From Geotrypetes seraphini (taxonomy: Eukaryota; Chordata; Amphibia; Gymnophiona; Dermophiidae), in contig NC_047088.1 of NCBI RefSeq assembly GCF_902459505.1, positions 100,307,704 through 100,371,703 on the forward strand: a stretch of 64,000 nucleotides of DNA, given 5' to 3'. Both the position numbers and the translations under genes were made by a program. This document shows positions 31,531-42,683 of the stretch, piece by piece (position 1 is the stretch's first letter; every line of letters begins with the position of its first letter). The notes beneath the pieces are model-generated. The model was not told where the DNA came from, searched no databases, and saw nothing but the letters and a program-made list of their open reading frames with translations.

Positions 31531-32220
31531 GTGGTTAATGAGCAAATTAAGGGTCTTAATAAGTGATAATTGTCACTTGGACGTCCAAAGAATGTGGACA
31601 AAAGTTCCGAGATGCCCTTCGGGAAAAACTGCGCCTAAATATATAGGTGTGGAGTAGGTGTGGCATGGGAGAAGCTTCATTGTGGACATCTGTGGACTAA
31701 TTTACATATCAGTGAGCGCTCTAATGCATCCATCTAACGCTTACATTGTAGGCAAATAAAAACCAGATCTACTTTTCAGCGTGGTTTGGGCTTCAGATAG
31801 ACGTGAGTTAGCTGGATGGGATTTAGGTGGACTTTTGACGTTCTTAATGCGATCTGCTAAATAGGTTTCTGGGTTTTTACATTTGCTTTATTATGCTCAA
31901 AATACATTTAATAACGCACCACATAAACGGGGCATATCAATACAAACATATTGCATGCAAAACCTACTAGTTTTCTGGCCAAACAGCAATGTTATTTGCT
32001 AATTAGAGCACATGAAAAACAGCTTTGTTTCTTGCTAAAAGGCTACCCTTTTTTTCTCACTAAAGAGTGCTCCAATGAGCTGATTCTTGAAACGGATACA
32101 TTCAGCAAGCAAACCACTTGAAAAGAATTTATATATTTCATAGATAACTTCATTGCAAATAGAGGTGTGCAGCTGCACAATGGTGACCTCATTGTGAGAT
32201 CATCAAGGTGCACCTGGAAG
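31531..32220. other. unannotated stretch
   Basis: It contains short words (GGACGTCC, GTGGACATCTGTGGAC, TTATTATGCTC) that suggest remnants of DNA-transposon ends of the kind seen at 20829, but I cannot define an element. Confidence 0.35.
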
Positions 32221-32224
32221 GTAG

Positions 32225-32335
32225 AATGCCACAATTAAAATATGTGCTGGGGGTGCTGTTTGGGATTTGAACCCATGACCTTTGGAAGATGGGAATAGGG
32301 CTTTTGCCCATTGAGCCACAGCAGCTTCCAGGCAG
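32225..32335 (-). mobile_element. tRNA-derived SINE head
   Basis: On the minus strand the A box TGGCTCAATGGGC is followed at the right distance by a B box GGTTCAAATCCC. The full cloverleaf is not conserved, so it is a SINE head or tRNA pseudogene, without a clear LINE tail. Confidence 0.6.
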
Positions 32336-32409
32336 GTATTTCCGAGTGCCCTGTGATATGGTAACTTAGGGATCTGCTAAGCTATGATCTTCTCAGGTAT
32401 GATATGATA

Positions 32410-32515
32410 GTCACTTGAAAGAAAGCTGTTCTAGCTCAGTGGTTTTAAGCACTGCTTTCAATGTCAGAGGTTCGAATCCTCCTCCCCCTCATCTCCAGAA
32501 CTTTTACAGTTTCCT
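32410..32515 (+). mobile_element. tRNA-derived SINE head
   Basis: The A box TAGCTCAGTGGTT and B box GGTTCGAATCC are about 40 bases apart on the plus strand. The boxes differ from the neighbouring minus-strand SINE, so they may come from different tRNAs. A possible third relic with GGCACAGCAGG lies at 32650. Confidence 0.6.
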
Positions 32516-32689
32516 ATTGCTCTCATAAGAGTATTGGATGGTAGACTTTGCCATTTTCATCAGCACTCTGCCATTTGCAGGCAAACTTATTTAGATCATA
32601 TGGCTACGATCTCCTAAGCTCTCATGGTAGGAACCCCCTGACTAAAAAGAAGCAGGTATGGCACAGCAGGTAATAGCCCTGTGCTCATA

Positions 32690-32825
32690 TTCCAGATGTT
32701 CTCTGAGGATTATTTGTTTGTTTGTCTAATTATGTTTTTATAATTTTATGTATGTAACTTATGCAAACAGTTTAGTTTTAAACGGTATAGAAATTTTAAA
32801 AATAAATAAATAAAATAAAAAATGT
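32690..32825 (+). mobile_element. L2-type LINE 3' tail
   Basis: ATGTAACTTATGCAAACAG with AAACGGTATAGAAATTTTAAAAATAAATAAA-like termini (read in two parts) is a typical L2 end. No coding part is seen. Confidence 0.55.
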
Positions 32826-34125
32826 CCCCCTCAATATGTTTATACACACTAGCCCTGTTAATGTTAAAACAGCGCTGTACAAGAGAGAAATGTATCAGAC
32901 AATATAAACTTGTTTTGTGCGTTGAATTCACTGAAATCCAACATTAGAATAATTCCCAACATTAAACAGTTCATTTGCTATATGAAGTAAAAGAAATCAC
33001 ATCCTTGTAGGGAGGGGAAAATGAGTCAGAAAGCATGTGTTTCTTGGAAAAAACATGTCTAATCCCATATGCAAAGTTTTAGACTATCTTTTTCTAAGAG
33101 TTGCATAATCCATTATTGATTTTGTTATGGTATGGATAGTCTTTGCTTTTTCACTCAGGGTCGTGCTTAAGTTAGGACTAACAATATGAAAGCACCAGAG
33201 TCCAAAGTGGTTATGCCTGCACAGGCCTAAGAACAGAATGAAAGGGACTGAGTTGGTTTTGCTTAGGATAAGCAGGAGGATTTAGGAATGTTGTCCTGCT
33301 TCTTTCTCTCTTCAGGGCAGCAGGACCACAGTAGGCGTGGGAGCTGAGCAGTTGCTTATGAGCTGTTGCTACTTTCCTGTTTTATTCTTGAGAGAAGACA
33401 GCCAAAGGGTACAAGGTAGCAACTCAGAAATGCTTTCTTTGTCAGCTGTTACAAGAGAGAGATGAAAGCAAGGGGGTAGAAGTAAGAGTGAGAAGTGGTA
33501 AGATCGAGGGGAGTAGGGAGGATTGGTGAGAGTATAACTATAATGCATGCAGTGGTGAAATGTCAGGCCCTGCACTTTAATGCATTAAGCCCCACTGTAG
33601 CCTAAAGATGGGTTTCTGCCTTCTTGATTTTTATAGGTGTGATAAAAGGGGGGTGGGGAACATACAATCAGAGCTTGCTAGTGAAATAAGAGAATGAAGC
33701 CGAAAAGCTTTGTGCATGTTTGTCATCACAATTATCACATCAAACACATATTTTTTTTCTGTGTCTAGATGAGGTGAGTAAAGTTGATCACATCAAAGCC
33801 CTTGGCTTTACCATATTGTAAGGTTAGCCCCTTCGCTGAAATCTTTTGTTCTGTCTTCTATATTCGTTCTCCTGACATAAATTCCTCTGCAGAAGTGCTT
33901 TCATCATTGCATCTGCCACATAACTTATTTCATTATCTGATCTGAATGATGACTGGATCAAGCAGACTGATCATCTGGAGACCTGAACTACCCTCCCGTT
34001 TATAGCTAATGCTCTGAAGTCATTATGTTGACTTTAGGGGAAATATCTTGGTGAGTCTTCTGCCAGTCTCTGTAAGTACTTTTTTAAACACTTACATCTT
34101 TATTAATTTTTTTTGTTGTTGTTGT
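32826..34125. other. unannotated stretch, 1.3 kb
   Basis: No repeat or gene is recognised. It is moderately unique-looking sequence that could be intron of the gene suggested at 28 kb. Confidence 0.4.
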
Positions 34126-34700
34126 TGTTTACTACTACTACTACTTATTATTTCTAAAGTTCATTAAACACACAAGAGACAGTCCCTGCTTGAAAGAGCT
34201 TACAATCTAATTATGACAGACATAGAGGACAAAGGTGAATTTATACATTATACTTAGGTGGGAATTATAAGGGATGTAAGAGGTGGAGGGGTAGGATAGT
34301 ATGATGGAATGACAATAGATATGGGTGCTTTACACGTTAGCTGGGTAAACACAGCTTCAAAAAAGTGGGCTTTTAGCCTGGACTTCAAGATTATCAGAGA
34401 TGGGGCTCGACGCACTGAGCCAGACAGGTTGTTCCAGGCATACAGCACAGCAAGGTAGAAAGAAGGGTCGGAATCAGGAGTTTATAGTAGAAGAGAAGGG
34501 TACCCACGAGAGATTCATCTGACGAACAGAGTTGCTGAGGCAGAGTATAGGGAGAGATACTAAGGAGCTGTAGAATGAATGTACTTGCTGGTTTAAAATA
34601 CTTGTACACAGCTTCCTGAACTAAATAAGACATGCATGGAGGTTCACAAAACAATGTACTGTACATAACAAAACTTAAAAGGACATAATGCATCTTAGCA
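34126..34700 (-). mobile_element. L2-type LINE 3' end
   Basis: TTG and CTA microsatellites are followed by the 3' UTR (AGAGCTTACAATCTAATTATG) and a minus-strand C-terminus reading AWNNLSGSVRRAPSLIILKS and RLKAHFF (34448-34330), the L2 pattern WN.LP...R.A.SL..FK..LK. It is 5'-truncated. Confidence 0.65.
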
Positions 34701-35479
34701 CAGAATCTTCCCCACCTCTCCTCCCCTCAAAACACAATGTAGTTGTCTTAACAGGGGAATTTGCCCAAAATCTCAACCAAAGGCCATTAGATGGAAAGCA
34801 CTATGCCTTGTCCTTCATTTGGAATGTCAAGTAATATGTTCAGCAAGCTGTCTATAAGGAACCAGCTCTACACCATGGGGGCCATTACTAAAAACAGTGA
34901 TGTCTAAAAGCAATTTTTCTCCTGGGAATCTGTGATATAAAATGAAATGTAATTGTTTCTCGGCACATCATAATTTCTCTGAACTATGCTGTGCTGTCTT
35001 AGAATTATGTATGAGATTGATAAGAAAAGGCAATTGGTCTCGGTATTTATGTCAGAGAGAGCAGCATTGGATATACACCTTTGAGTTCAATTTTCCCAGG
35101 TGGTTTGAACACTAGTGTTGAATGGTCTGCATTTTTTTGAGATCTGCTCGGTGATTGGCTGGATTGTAGGTGGGAGAATTGCAGCATCATTTTAAATGTT
35201 TTCCCGGGGCGTCTGAGTTTGCCAGCGCCATGATTTGGAATATTTCTACAATTGTTGCTGTACTAATTTAATGATATGTTTTTGCAGTTACAGTATTGGA
35301 CATTTGCCATGAATGGAGTTTTCCTGTTTGAGTCACTGAAATTTGAATTCACTAAATGTATTTTCACATATATATCCCTATCATTGGATGGGATGTTTCA
35401 TATATTAAAAAGTGGTGGTTTTTTTTTAACCAGATGAAGCATAACTGAGATTTTTTTTGTTTGTCAGGCTATTTTTGCC
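34701..35479. other. unannotated stretch
   Basis: AT-rich, with no gene or repeat family recognised. Confidence 0.4.
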
Positions 35480-36990
35480 GGCTTTGTGACTATTAGGAAT
35501 CCTCCTTCTCATTGCTTAGTTTGGAGCAGGTTTTGTACTATATTTGATCTGTCTGCTTCACCCAAATTAGATATTGTGGTAACTGAAATCACCCATTATT
35601 ATACTGTTGCCCAATTCTCCAGCTTTCCAAATCTCTGCAAACATTTCTTCATCTGTCTGCTCATTTTGTCCCCGGGGGACGGTAGTATAACCCTACCTTT
35701 TATATTCCTTCCCTTCATGCATTGAATTTCTTTCCATAAGGATTCCACACTGCTATCTATGTCATGCAGAATGTTTATTTGATTTGATTCAATTCCCTCT
35801 TTAACATATAGCACAACCCCCCCCCCCTCCAATTTGATCTACTCTATCCTCGTGATATAATTTGTACCCAGGTAACACAGTGTCCTATCGATTGTCCTCC
35901 TTCCACCAGGTCTATGAGATGCCTATTATATCTACCTTATCATTCAGTGCTATATACACTAACTCTTCTATTTTATTTTTTAGACCTAGCATTTCTATAC
36001 AGACACTTCAAATTGTGTTTTTTCCTTGTAAATACAGGCTGCTGAGAAGACAGGGAAAATTTGAATCTTTTCCTCGGCCTTCTTCTTAAACCTTCCTGGC
36101 TTTTTTTTCACCATTATTGGAACCTCTCTACTGGGACCCTAAATATCCTGTTTCAATAGTATCCTTCAAGGATACCTTACACCGAACCATTCGCTCTTGG
36201 GCGACTGTCAGCTTTCCCCCACATCTCGGTTTAAAAGCTGCTCTATCTCCTTTTTAAACATTAGTGCCAGCAGCCTAGTTCCATCCCAGTTAATGTGGAG
36301 TCTATCCTTTCGGAAGAAGCTCCCCCTTTCCCAGAAGGTTGCCCAGTTCCTAACATATCTAAATCCCTCATCCTTGCACCATTGTCTCAACGACTCATTG
36401 AGTCTTCGGAGCTCTGCTTGCCTCTTGGCATGGAACTGGGAGCATTGCTGGATGATCTGGATTTCAACTTTCTACCTAAGAGCCTAAATTTGGCTTCCAG
36501 AACCTCCTTCCCCAAATTTTCCTATGTCATTAGTACCTACTTGTACCAGGACAGCTTGCACCTTCCCAACACTATCTAAATTCCTAACTATGTGACGCGT
36601 GAGGTCCGCCACCTTCGCACCAGACAAGCAAGTGACCAGGCGATCCTCATGCCCACCAGCCACTCAGCTATCTACATAGCTAATGATTGAATCACCAACT
36701 ACAACAGCTGTCCTAACCCTTCCCTTCTGGGCAGAAGCCCCTGGAGACAAATCTTCGGTGCGAGAGGATATTGCATCCCCTGGTGGGCAGGTCCTAGCTA
36801 CAGGATTATTTCCTACTTCACCAGGGTGATGCTTTCCTTCTAGGAGTCTCTCTCCTCCAAGGCAGCACAGGGGCTACCAGACTGGAGTTGGGACTTCTCT
36901 ACAACATCCCTGTAGGCCTCTTCTATGTACTTCTCTGTCTCCCTCAGCTCCTCCAAGTCTGCTACTCTAGCCTCAAGGGATCGTACTCAT
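35480..36990 (-). mobile_element. CR1-type LINE, ORF1 (esterase) and endonuclease start
   Basis: On the minus strand this is the 5' part of a CR1, rare in this window. 36990-36210 is ORF1. AVVVGDSI (about 36684-36705) is SGNH block I, VLVQVGTNDIG (about 36520-36545) has the block III GTND, and KDRLHINWDGTRLLA (about 36265-36310) holds the catalytic Asp-x-x-His of block V. From about 36003 leftward comes the endonuclease start (LKCLYRNARS) and GGGVVLYVKEGIESNQI with VESLWKEIQ (35832-35740), then a GDF-like block near 35590. Several stops are present. RT is absent. An ORF1 esterase is known for CR1 elements. Its function is uncertain. Confidence 0.8.
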
Positions 36991-37029
36991 TTTCTGAGAC
37001 CTAGGAGCTCTTTGCAGTGAGCACGCACA

Positions 37030-37925
37030 TATAATCGTAATGAAACAGATGGATTTCTGGATGCAAAAATTTAAACTCAAACTAAACTCTGACAAAACAA
37101 AGTTTTTCGTGGCGACTGCTAGTAATAGTTCTTCTGAACCTTCTATTAGTATTCAACATTATTAGTATTAGTATTAGTAAATTCAACATAGTATATAATT
37201 CATCCAACGATTAAAATTTGGGGAGGTATATTAGACCTGCATCTTACAATGCATGCTCAGATAGATGCTGTAGTGCGTAAATGCCACTTCACGTTATGGA
37301 AATTGCGAACAATTAGATCTTATTTTGAATTTACTGCTTTAGATTACTGGTTCAATCATTACTACTGAGTCTTCTTGATTATTGTAATATTATCTATCTG
37401 ACTGTCACTAAGAAAGAATTAGCAAGACTTACAATAATACAGAATATAGCGGTCAGAATGATTTGTGGCCTGAAGAAATTTGATCATGTTACACCCTTTT
37501 ATTGCGAATTGCATTGGCTGCCAATGGAGGCCTGGGTATTGTTTAAACTAGGTTGTTTCTGTTACAAGGCTGTTTATGGTACAGCTCCTTCTTACTTGGT
37601 CAATAGATTTTCTTTAGCATCATACAGACATAATAGAAGAACTCATCCTTTGTTTAATTTTCCATCTGTCCAGGGTTGCAGGAGTAAGAAATTTCTAAAT
37701 CATACTTTGGCATCTCAGGCAGCTCTTCATGACAATGAATTCCGAATATTGTTGCTTACTACCCATTCCTATGGCCATTTTAGAAAACAATTGAAGACCT
37801 ATTTTTTTTCTAAATATTTGACTGTTTAATGAATCATCTTATTTCATGTAACATGTTTACTTTTATAACTTTTTGTAAACTGTGTTGAACTTGGTCAATA
37901 AGCACAAAGTTATGTTATGTTTTGT
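37030..37925 (+). mobile_element. L2-type LINE, RT C-terminal half
   Basis: KLKLNSDKTKFFVATAS-like sequence (37068-37130) is followed, after a small ATTAGTATT duplication, by DYCN and an open frame 37458-37829. That frame reads GLKKFDHVTPFYCELHWLP, LFKLGCFCYKAVYG and HFRKQLKTYFFSK, the standard L2 C-terminus. The tail ends with TGTTATGTTTTGTTA. It abuts the CR1 on its left. Confidence 0.8.
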
Positions 37926-38022
37926 TATATAACTTCTCGCCAACTGGGAGAAAATCATACATGTGACACTCAGTGCAAAAGATTGGATAGCATCCCTCTT
38001 GCTGTTGGACTACTGTCTACAT

Positions 38023-39038
38023 CAGGGGTGCCCACACTTTTTGGGCTTGCGAGCTACTTTTAAAATGACCAAGTCAAAATGACCTACCAACAATAAAATT
38101 TAAAAAAAAAACCACAAAGCACATTGTACGCATAGAAAATGTTAATTATCATTCCTATTCTGGGATTTTTTCAAAGAGGTCAAAGCAGATGACTCTATGT
38201 ACTGTCACCTCAGTAACAACCATACAAAAATAGACAAATACTCCCCTCCCTTTTTACTAAACCACAATAGCAGTTTTTAGCGCAGGGAGCTGCGCTGAAT
38301 GCCCAGTGCTGCTCTCGAAGCTCATAGGCTCCCTGCGCTAAAAACCGCTATTGCAGTTTAGTAAAAGGGGACCATATAGACAGCAGATATAAATTCAGAC
38401 ATTTTGATCAATAAATTTAAAATAAAATCATTTTTCCTACCTTTGTTGTCTGGTGATTTCATGATTCTCTGGTTGCACTTTCTTCTTCTGACTGTGCATC
38501 CAATCTTTCTTCCCTTCTTTAAGGCTGTATGCTTCCTCTCCTCCAGACCTCATTCCCTCCCCCAACTTTTTCTTCCTCTCTCCTTACCCTTTCTTTCTCC
38601 CTGCCTCCCTTTCTTTTTTTTCTCTCTTCATGCCCCCTTTCTTTTTTTCTGTTTCTCTTCTTTCCTTCTGTCTCCCTGCCTGCTCTCTTTCTTTCTTTCT
38701 CCCTTCCCTCCCCCAAGCCACCGCCATCCAATAATAGGCCCCAAAGCCGCCGCCGCCCCAAGCTCTCCCTGCTTCCCTGCGTTGGGCCGACCAGCATTCC
38801 TCTCCCCGACGTCAATTCTGCTGTCGGAGAGGAAGTTCCGGCCCAGCCAGGCAGTGATTGGCTGGCCAGAACTTCCTCTTTGACGGCAGAATAAACTTCG
38901 GGGAGAGGAAGGCTGATCGGCCCGGTAGATCGCCAAGACAAAGTGAGTCTATCACGGAGCCCGAATGGGCTCCGCGATCGACTCACTTTGCCTTGGCGAT
39001 CTACTGGTTGATCGCAATCGACCTATTGGGCATCCCTG
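38023..39038. mobile_element. 1.0-kb hAT-like non-autonomous element, copy 1
   Basis: The termini CAGGGGTGCCCACACTTT and GGGCATCCCTG are flanked by GTCTACAT (38015-38022) and GTCTACAC (39039-39046), a 7/8 match to an 8-bp duplication. From the left it has a GAGCTACTTTTAAAATGACC block, a nested MITE (38243-38373), the shared module (38420-38530), a pyrimidine-rich tract, and two inverted repeats near the right end (GGAAGTTCCGGCC ... GGCCAGAACTTCC, and a long pair with GATCGCCAAG and CTTGGCGATC). Its sister is at 58448-59485. It has no transposase. Confidence 0.88.
38243..38373. mobile_element. palindromic MITE nested in the hAT element
   Basis: CTCCCTTTTTACTAAACC and GGTTTAGTAAAAGGGGACC (the latter with one change) are mirrored ends, and the GCGCAGGGAGC core is mirrored too. 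The same MITE sits at the same place in the copy at 58448-59485, so it was inserted before that family spread. Confidence 0.75.
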
Positions 39039-39721
39039 GTCTACACCTTGTTATTGAGCTGATTAATTAATTAATTAAACCTTATTAAGCTACTAGGAAT
39101 ATATTAGACTAGTATAGAGAGCCTTAGGATTTTATTGTTTGCTTATTTAGTGTTTGAGTTTTTGCAGATAATGAAATATAAAGAGTTCTCCTATTGTCCT
39201 ATCAACTCCCTGTATGCCAGTGATATGGTGGTTTATTTTTCTGATGTTGAATTGTCTCTGCCTCCTTAATGTATGCTATCTAATCATTTCATTAATTTCT
39301 AGATACAAAATGAATGGGATAAATACCTCTCAATGTACACTGGCAAAAATCTCATTGAATCATTAGCTTTTGCTTTTTTTTTAATACGATTTTAGCGTTT
39401 TAAGGAATGTGGTGTTTTTATGTTTGTTTATTGATTTGTGCATGTACTTCTGTAACCCGCATAGATTATTTAGCTATGCGGGATAAAAGTGTTTAAAAAA
39501 AAAATAACATTAGAATAATTGACAATAAATTAAGACTATAAGTAAAGAAATGAGCTAGGGTGGGCAGGAGAGGAGAGAGTGGGAGGGAATGGAGACTAAG
39601 CCAGACCTTGCTCTGCCACTGTTTCTAGCAGAAAGTTCAAGCTTACAAAACTGTAAAACTATAAAAGGCTATTATTCTATGGAGACTAGTTAAATAAAGT
39701 TTGCTCTTTTAAGATCTAAAC
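39039..39721. other. mostly unannotated, with an L2-type tail at 39380-39510
   Basis: GTAACCCGCATAGATTATTT and AGCTATGCGGGATAAAAG form an L2-style terminus with a short hairpin (+ strand, A tail at 39500). The rest is not recognised. Confidence 0.5.
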
Positions 39722-40175
39722 CAGTGTTCTTCAACCACCAGTCCATGGACCAGTGCCTGTCCACAGAAATTTCCTGTCGGTCCACAGGGCCAGCACGTGC
39801 ATCAGGCCCAAAACAGTGTTCTTCAATCGCCAGTCCATGGTGCAATCGATGCGGCGTTATCTTCGAGCCAGCTCCCTCTTCCTAACTGATTCAGTGCACA
39901 AAGCCATGGGCAGTGGCTCCTACGGGCATCCTGCGCCTGAATCGGAAGCCTTCTCTGACGTTGCAACGGCTGCCAATGAGGCACGGGACGCACAAAGTGC
40001 AATTAGTACTATTATGGGGGCGGGTCTGGGGTGGAGATTGGGTAGAGATAGGCGGTGTCTGGTCCACGACTTAGCCCAGTGTTCTTCAACCGCCGGTCCA
40101 CGGACCTATGCCAGTCCACAGAATAATTATTTTATTTCTGCCGGTCCATAGGTGTAAAAAGGTTGAAAAACACTG
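39722..40175. mobile_element. 454-bp hAT MITE with internal end copies
   Basis: The ends CAGTGTTCTTCAACC and GGTTGAAAAACACTG are flanked by a perfect 8-bp duplication, ATCTAAAC (39714-39721, 40176-40183). Two further left-end copies lie inside, at 39813 (CAGTGTTCTTCAATCG) and 40079 (CAGTGTTCTTCAACCG). The segment 40079-40175 alone would be a complete short MITE, so the element is a composite. Confidence 0.9.
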
Positions 40176-40183
40176 ATCTAAAC

Positions 40184-40560
40184 TGTCTATAGAAAGGAAC
40201 CTACAATTTAGCTTTTCTCCCCAAACCTATCAAAGCTCAGGTCAAAATAATGTATACTTACTCAAAGATAGGTCTTCTGTTCTTCTCTCAGAAAGAGAAT
40301 GTCCTCTTCCCTCTTTCTCTCTTCTCAGAAAGAGCAATCACAATATTTTAATATTCTCCATCCAACGTTCTTTCTTTTTCCATATATCAGAAGTTCCTCC
40401 CCCCCAAAAAACCAGGAAGTCTTTGTTCTTATAACCCCCTGTTTACCAACCTCAAACCCTCCATCCTTTCAGTCATAAGAGCCAGCTCCCTTGGGTACAG
40501 TCTTCACTTGCTGTTTGTTCCCAATTATTCAAAATGACTCTTCTCCCTTTTGGAGACCAA
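40184..40560. other. unannotated stretch
   Basis: Pyrimidine-rich in part (TTCTCTCAGAAAGAG occurs twice, 40293 and 40320). No gene is recognised. Confidence 0.4.
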
Positions 40561-40746
40561 GGGCTCCTTTTCCAAACCCGTGCTAGCGGTTTAACAAGCG
40601 TAATAGCGCGTGCTAAACCGCTGGCCGTGCTAGCCGCTACCGCCTCCTCTTGAGCAGGCGGTAGTTTTTCTGCCAGCGCGGGGGTTAGCGCGTGATGAAA
40701 AGTCGCGTGCGTTAAACCCGCTAGCACGGCTTTGTAAAAGGAGCCC
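40561..40746. mobile_element. 186-bp palindromic MITE
   Basis: GGGCTCCTTTTCCAAACCCG is mirrored by GGCTTTGTAAAAGGAGCCC. The centre has CCGCTACCGCCTCCTCTTGA with mirrored AGCAGGCGGTAG. It is the longer relative of the MITE at 52675-52802. Confidence 0.8.
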
Positions 40747-40959
40747 AAAGACTTTATATAGTAGCAGTCCACTAATTTTTAAGTGAGGGCTGTTTTGGGT
40801 CCAAAAGAGCTGAAGGAGAACCGACAAATATCTTCCTACTTGGGGCCATGACACCAATAACGCAGAACAAATATAAGTCTATGCAAATATAGGACCACAA
40901 ACTTAAAGTCCTAATATACACAAATGAAACAGCAGATGTAAATTATCAAAACTGACATA

Positions 40960-41290
40960 TTTCACAGAAGTAAATTAAAAATAAAATAATTTTTTCCTAC
41001 CTTTTATTGTCTGGTAATTATATTTTTCTAATCATGTTTGTCCAATTTCTAGTTGCACTTCCTTTTGTCTGTGCTCTTAACTGTTTCTAGGGCCTTCTTA
41101 TTCATTTGCTGTTTTTCTCTCCTTTTTTACTTTCTGCTCTATATCCATCTCTGTCATTAACTTAATATTTTTCAATTTTTCTTCTTCTTTCTCAAATCTA
41201 TCTACTTTTCCATATCTTCCTTCTAATCTATCAATCTCCTCCCTCTCTCTGCCCTTCCCTTCCTTCCTTCCATGTGTACCATACCATAAC
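40960..41290 (+). repeat. shared module copy with pyrimidine tract
   Basis: AATTTTTTCCTACCTTTTATTG and CTGGTAATTAT (about 40988-41020), then TCTAGTTGCACTTCC and a T/C-rich run, follow the same order as at 38420. No terminal repeats could be assigned here. Confidence 0.55.
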
Positions 41291-41690
41291 ATAACATAAA
41301 TTTTTATTTATATATCCTAAAAGCATTTTGGTTCTATGTGATTTACAAAAGAGGTAAAACTGACCAAAGTCAGTGACCATGTCAGTGAGCTACAACATAA
41401 CTTGGTAGAAGAGGGTGACAGTAGAGTTTACAAGGGGGTTGGCAGTATAGATTGCAAAGAAGTAGAGCTGACCAGTGTCATAGAGCTACGCATGGCTTGG
41501 CAGAGCAGGTATCAATAAGAATTATAGGTTGACAATTGGGGTTGATAGAAGAGGTAGAACTGACCCATGTTTGTGGGCTACAGTGTAACTTGGCAGAAGC
41601 GGTTAATAATGGAAGCTACATTTGAAAGTATCTTAAGAAGGATTGTCGGATTTAGAGAAAAGGTGTGTTTGTAGGAGCTTTCTAAAGTAG
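41291..41690 (-). mobile_element. L2-type LINE 3' end
   Basis: An ACATAACATAA repeat is followed by TTATATATCCTAAAAGC and GGTTCTATGTGATTTAC, the reverse of an L2 terminus, and then a 3' UTR with internal similarity (AGGTAGAACTGACC twice). Confidence 0.55.
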
Positions 41691-41716
41691 ATGTATGAGG
41701 CTGATACTCTAAACTA

Positions 41717-42681
41717 CCGTATTTTCATGCATATACCGTGCACCCGTGTAAAACGCGCACACAGGTATAGCGCGCGGGAAACCTAAATATATGTAAACAA
41801 ATTTTTATATAGCGCGCACACGCGTATACCGTGCATGCTGCTCCATGAATTTAAATCTCCTTCTGCCGTCCCGACTCTCCTCTCGCCGCCCTGCCCTCTG
41901 CCCCGAGTCTCCTCTGGTCCCGACTCTCCTTTCGCTGCCCTGCCCCAAGTCTCCTCTGGTCCCGACTCTCCTTTCGCTGCCCTGCCCTCTGCCCTGAGTC
42001 TCCTCTGGTCCCGACTCTCCTTTCGCCGCCCTGCCCCGAATCTCCTCTGGTCCCGACTCTCCTTTCGCCCCCCTTGAAGGTCTGCCTATCCCCTCTTGAA
42101 GTCCTGTCCCCACCCTGAAAGCCTGATGCCCCCCCCCGACGTCCGATTCATCACCCCGAAGGACCGCTCGCACCCCCACCCCGAAGGACCGCTTGCACCC
42201 CCACCCCGAAGGACCGCTCACAACCCCCAGCCCTCCCCCCGCACAGAGAAGCTGCCTACCATTGTTTCCCGATGCCAGTGAGCCCTGCTGCTTCCTCTGC
42301 CAGCGGTCCCGCCCCTTCTCTGAGCCCTGTGCTGCGCTGTTTCCTCTGCCGCGGTCCCGCCCCTTTTCTGACATCAGAGAAAGGGCTGGACCACCGGCAG
42401 AAGAAGCAGCACAGCGCAGGGCTCAGAGAAGGGGCGGGACCGCCGGCAGAGGAAGCAGCAGGGCTCACTGGCATCGGGAAACAACGGTAGGCAGCTTCTC
42501 CGTGCGGGGGTGGGTGGGCTGGGGGGTGCGAGCGGTCCTTCGGGGTGATGAATCGGACGTTGGGGGGGGGGGAACTATGTAAAAAAAAATTTGTACAACG
42601 CGCTCACGCATATAACGTGCATGGTTATACTCGGTTTGTAAAATCGTGTATAATGTGCGCGTTATATGCATGAAAATACGG
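41717..42681. mobile_element. Tc1/mariner-like foldback element, 965 bp
   Basis: The ends CCGTATTTTCATGCATATA and TATATGCATGAAAATACGG form perfect 19-bp terminal repeats, flanked by TA (41715-41716, 42682-42683). Inside are about four units of a roughly 50-bp repeat around GGTCCCGACTCTCCTTTCGC (41880-42070), copies of CCCGAAGGACCGC, and a large inverted repeat (42245-42500) around TTCTGACATCAGAG. It encodes no transposase. Its frames are products of the repeats. Confidence 0.9.
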
Positions 42682-42683
42682 TA

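Noticed and set aside
32410-32515. a functional tRNA gene
   Set aside because: A and B boxes are present, but I could not see a consistent acceptor stem or cloverleaf. A SINE head or pseudogene is more likely.
41805-42374. 189-codon minus-strand Gly/Arg-rich frame
   Set aside because: It comes from the 50-bp repeats and inverted repeat in the 965-bp TA-flanked element.
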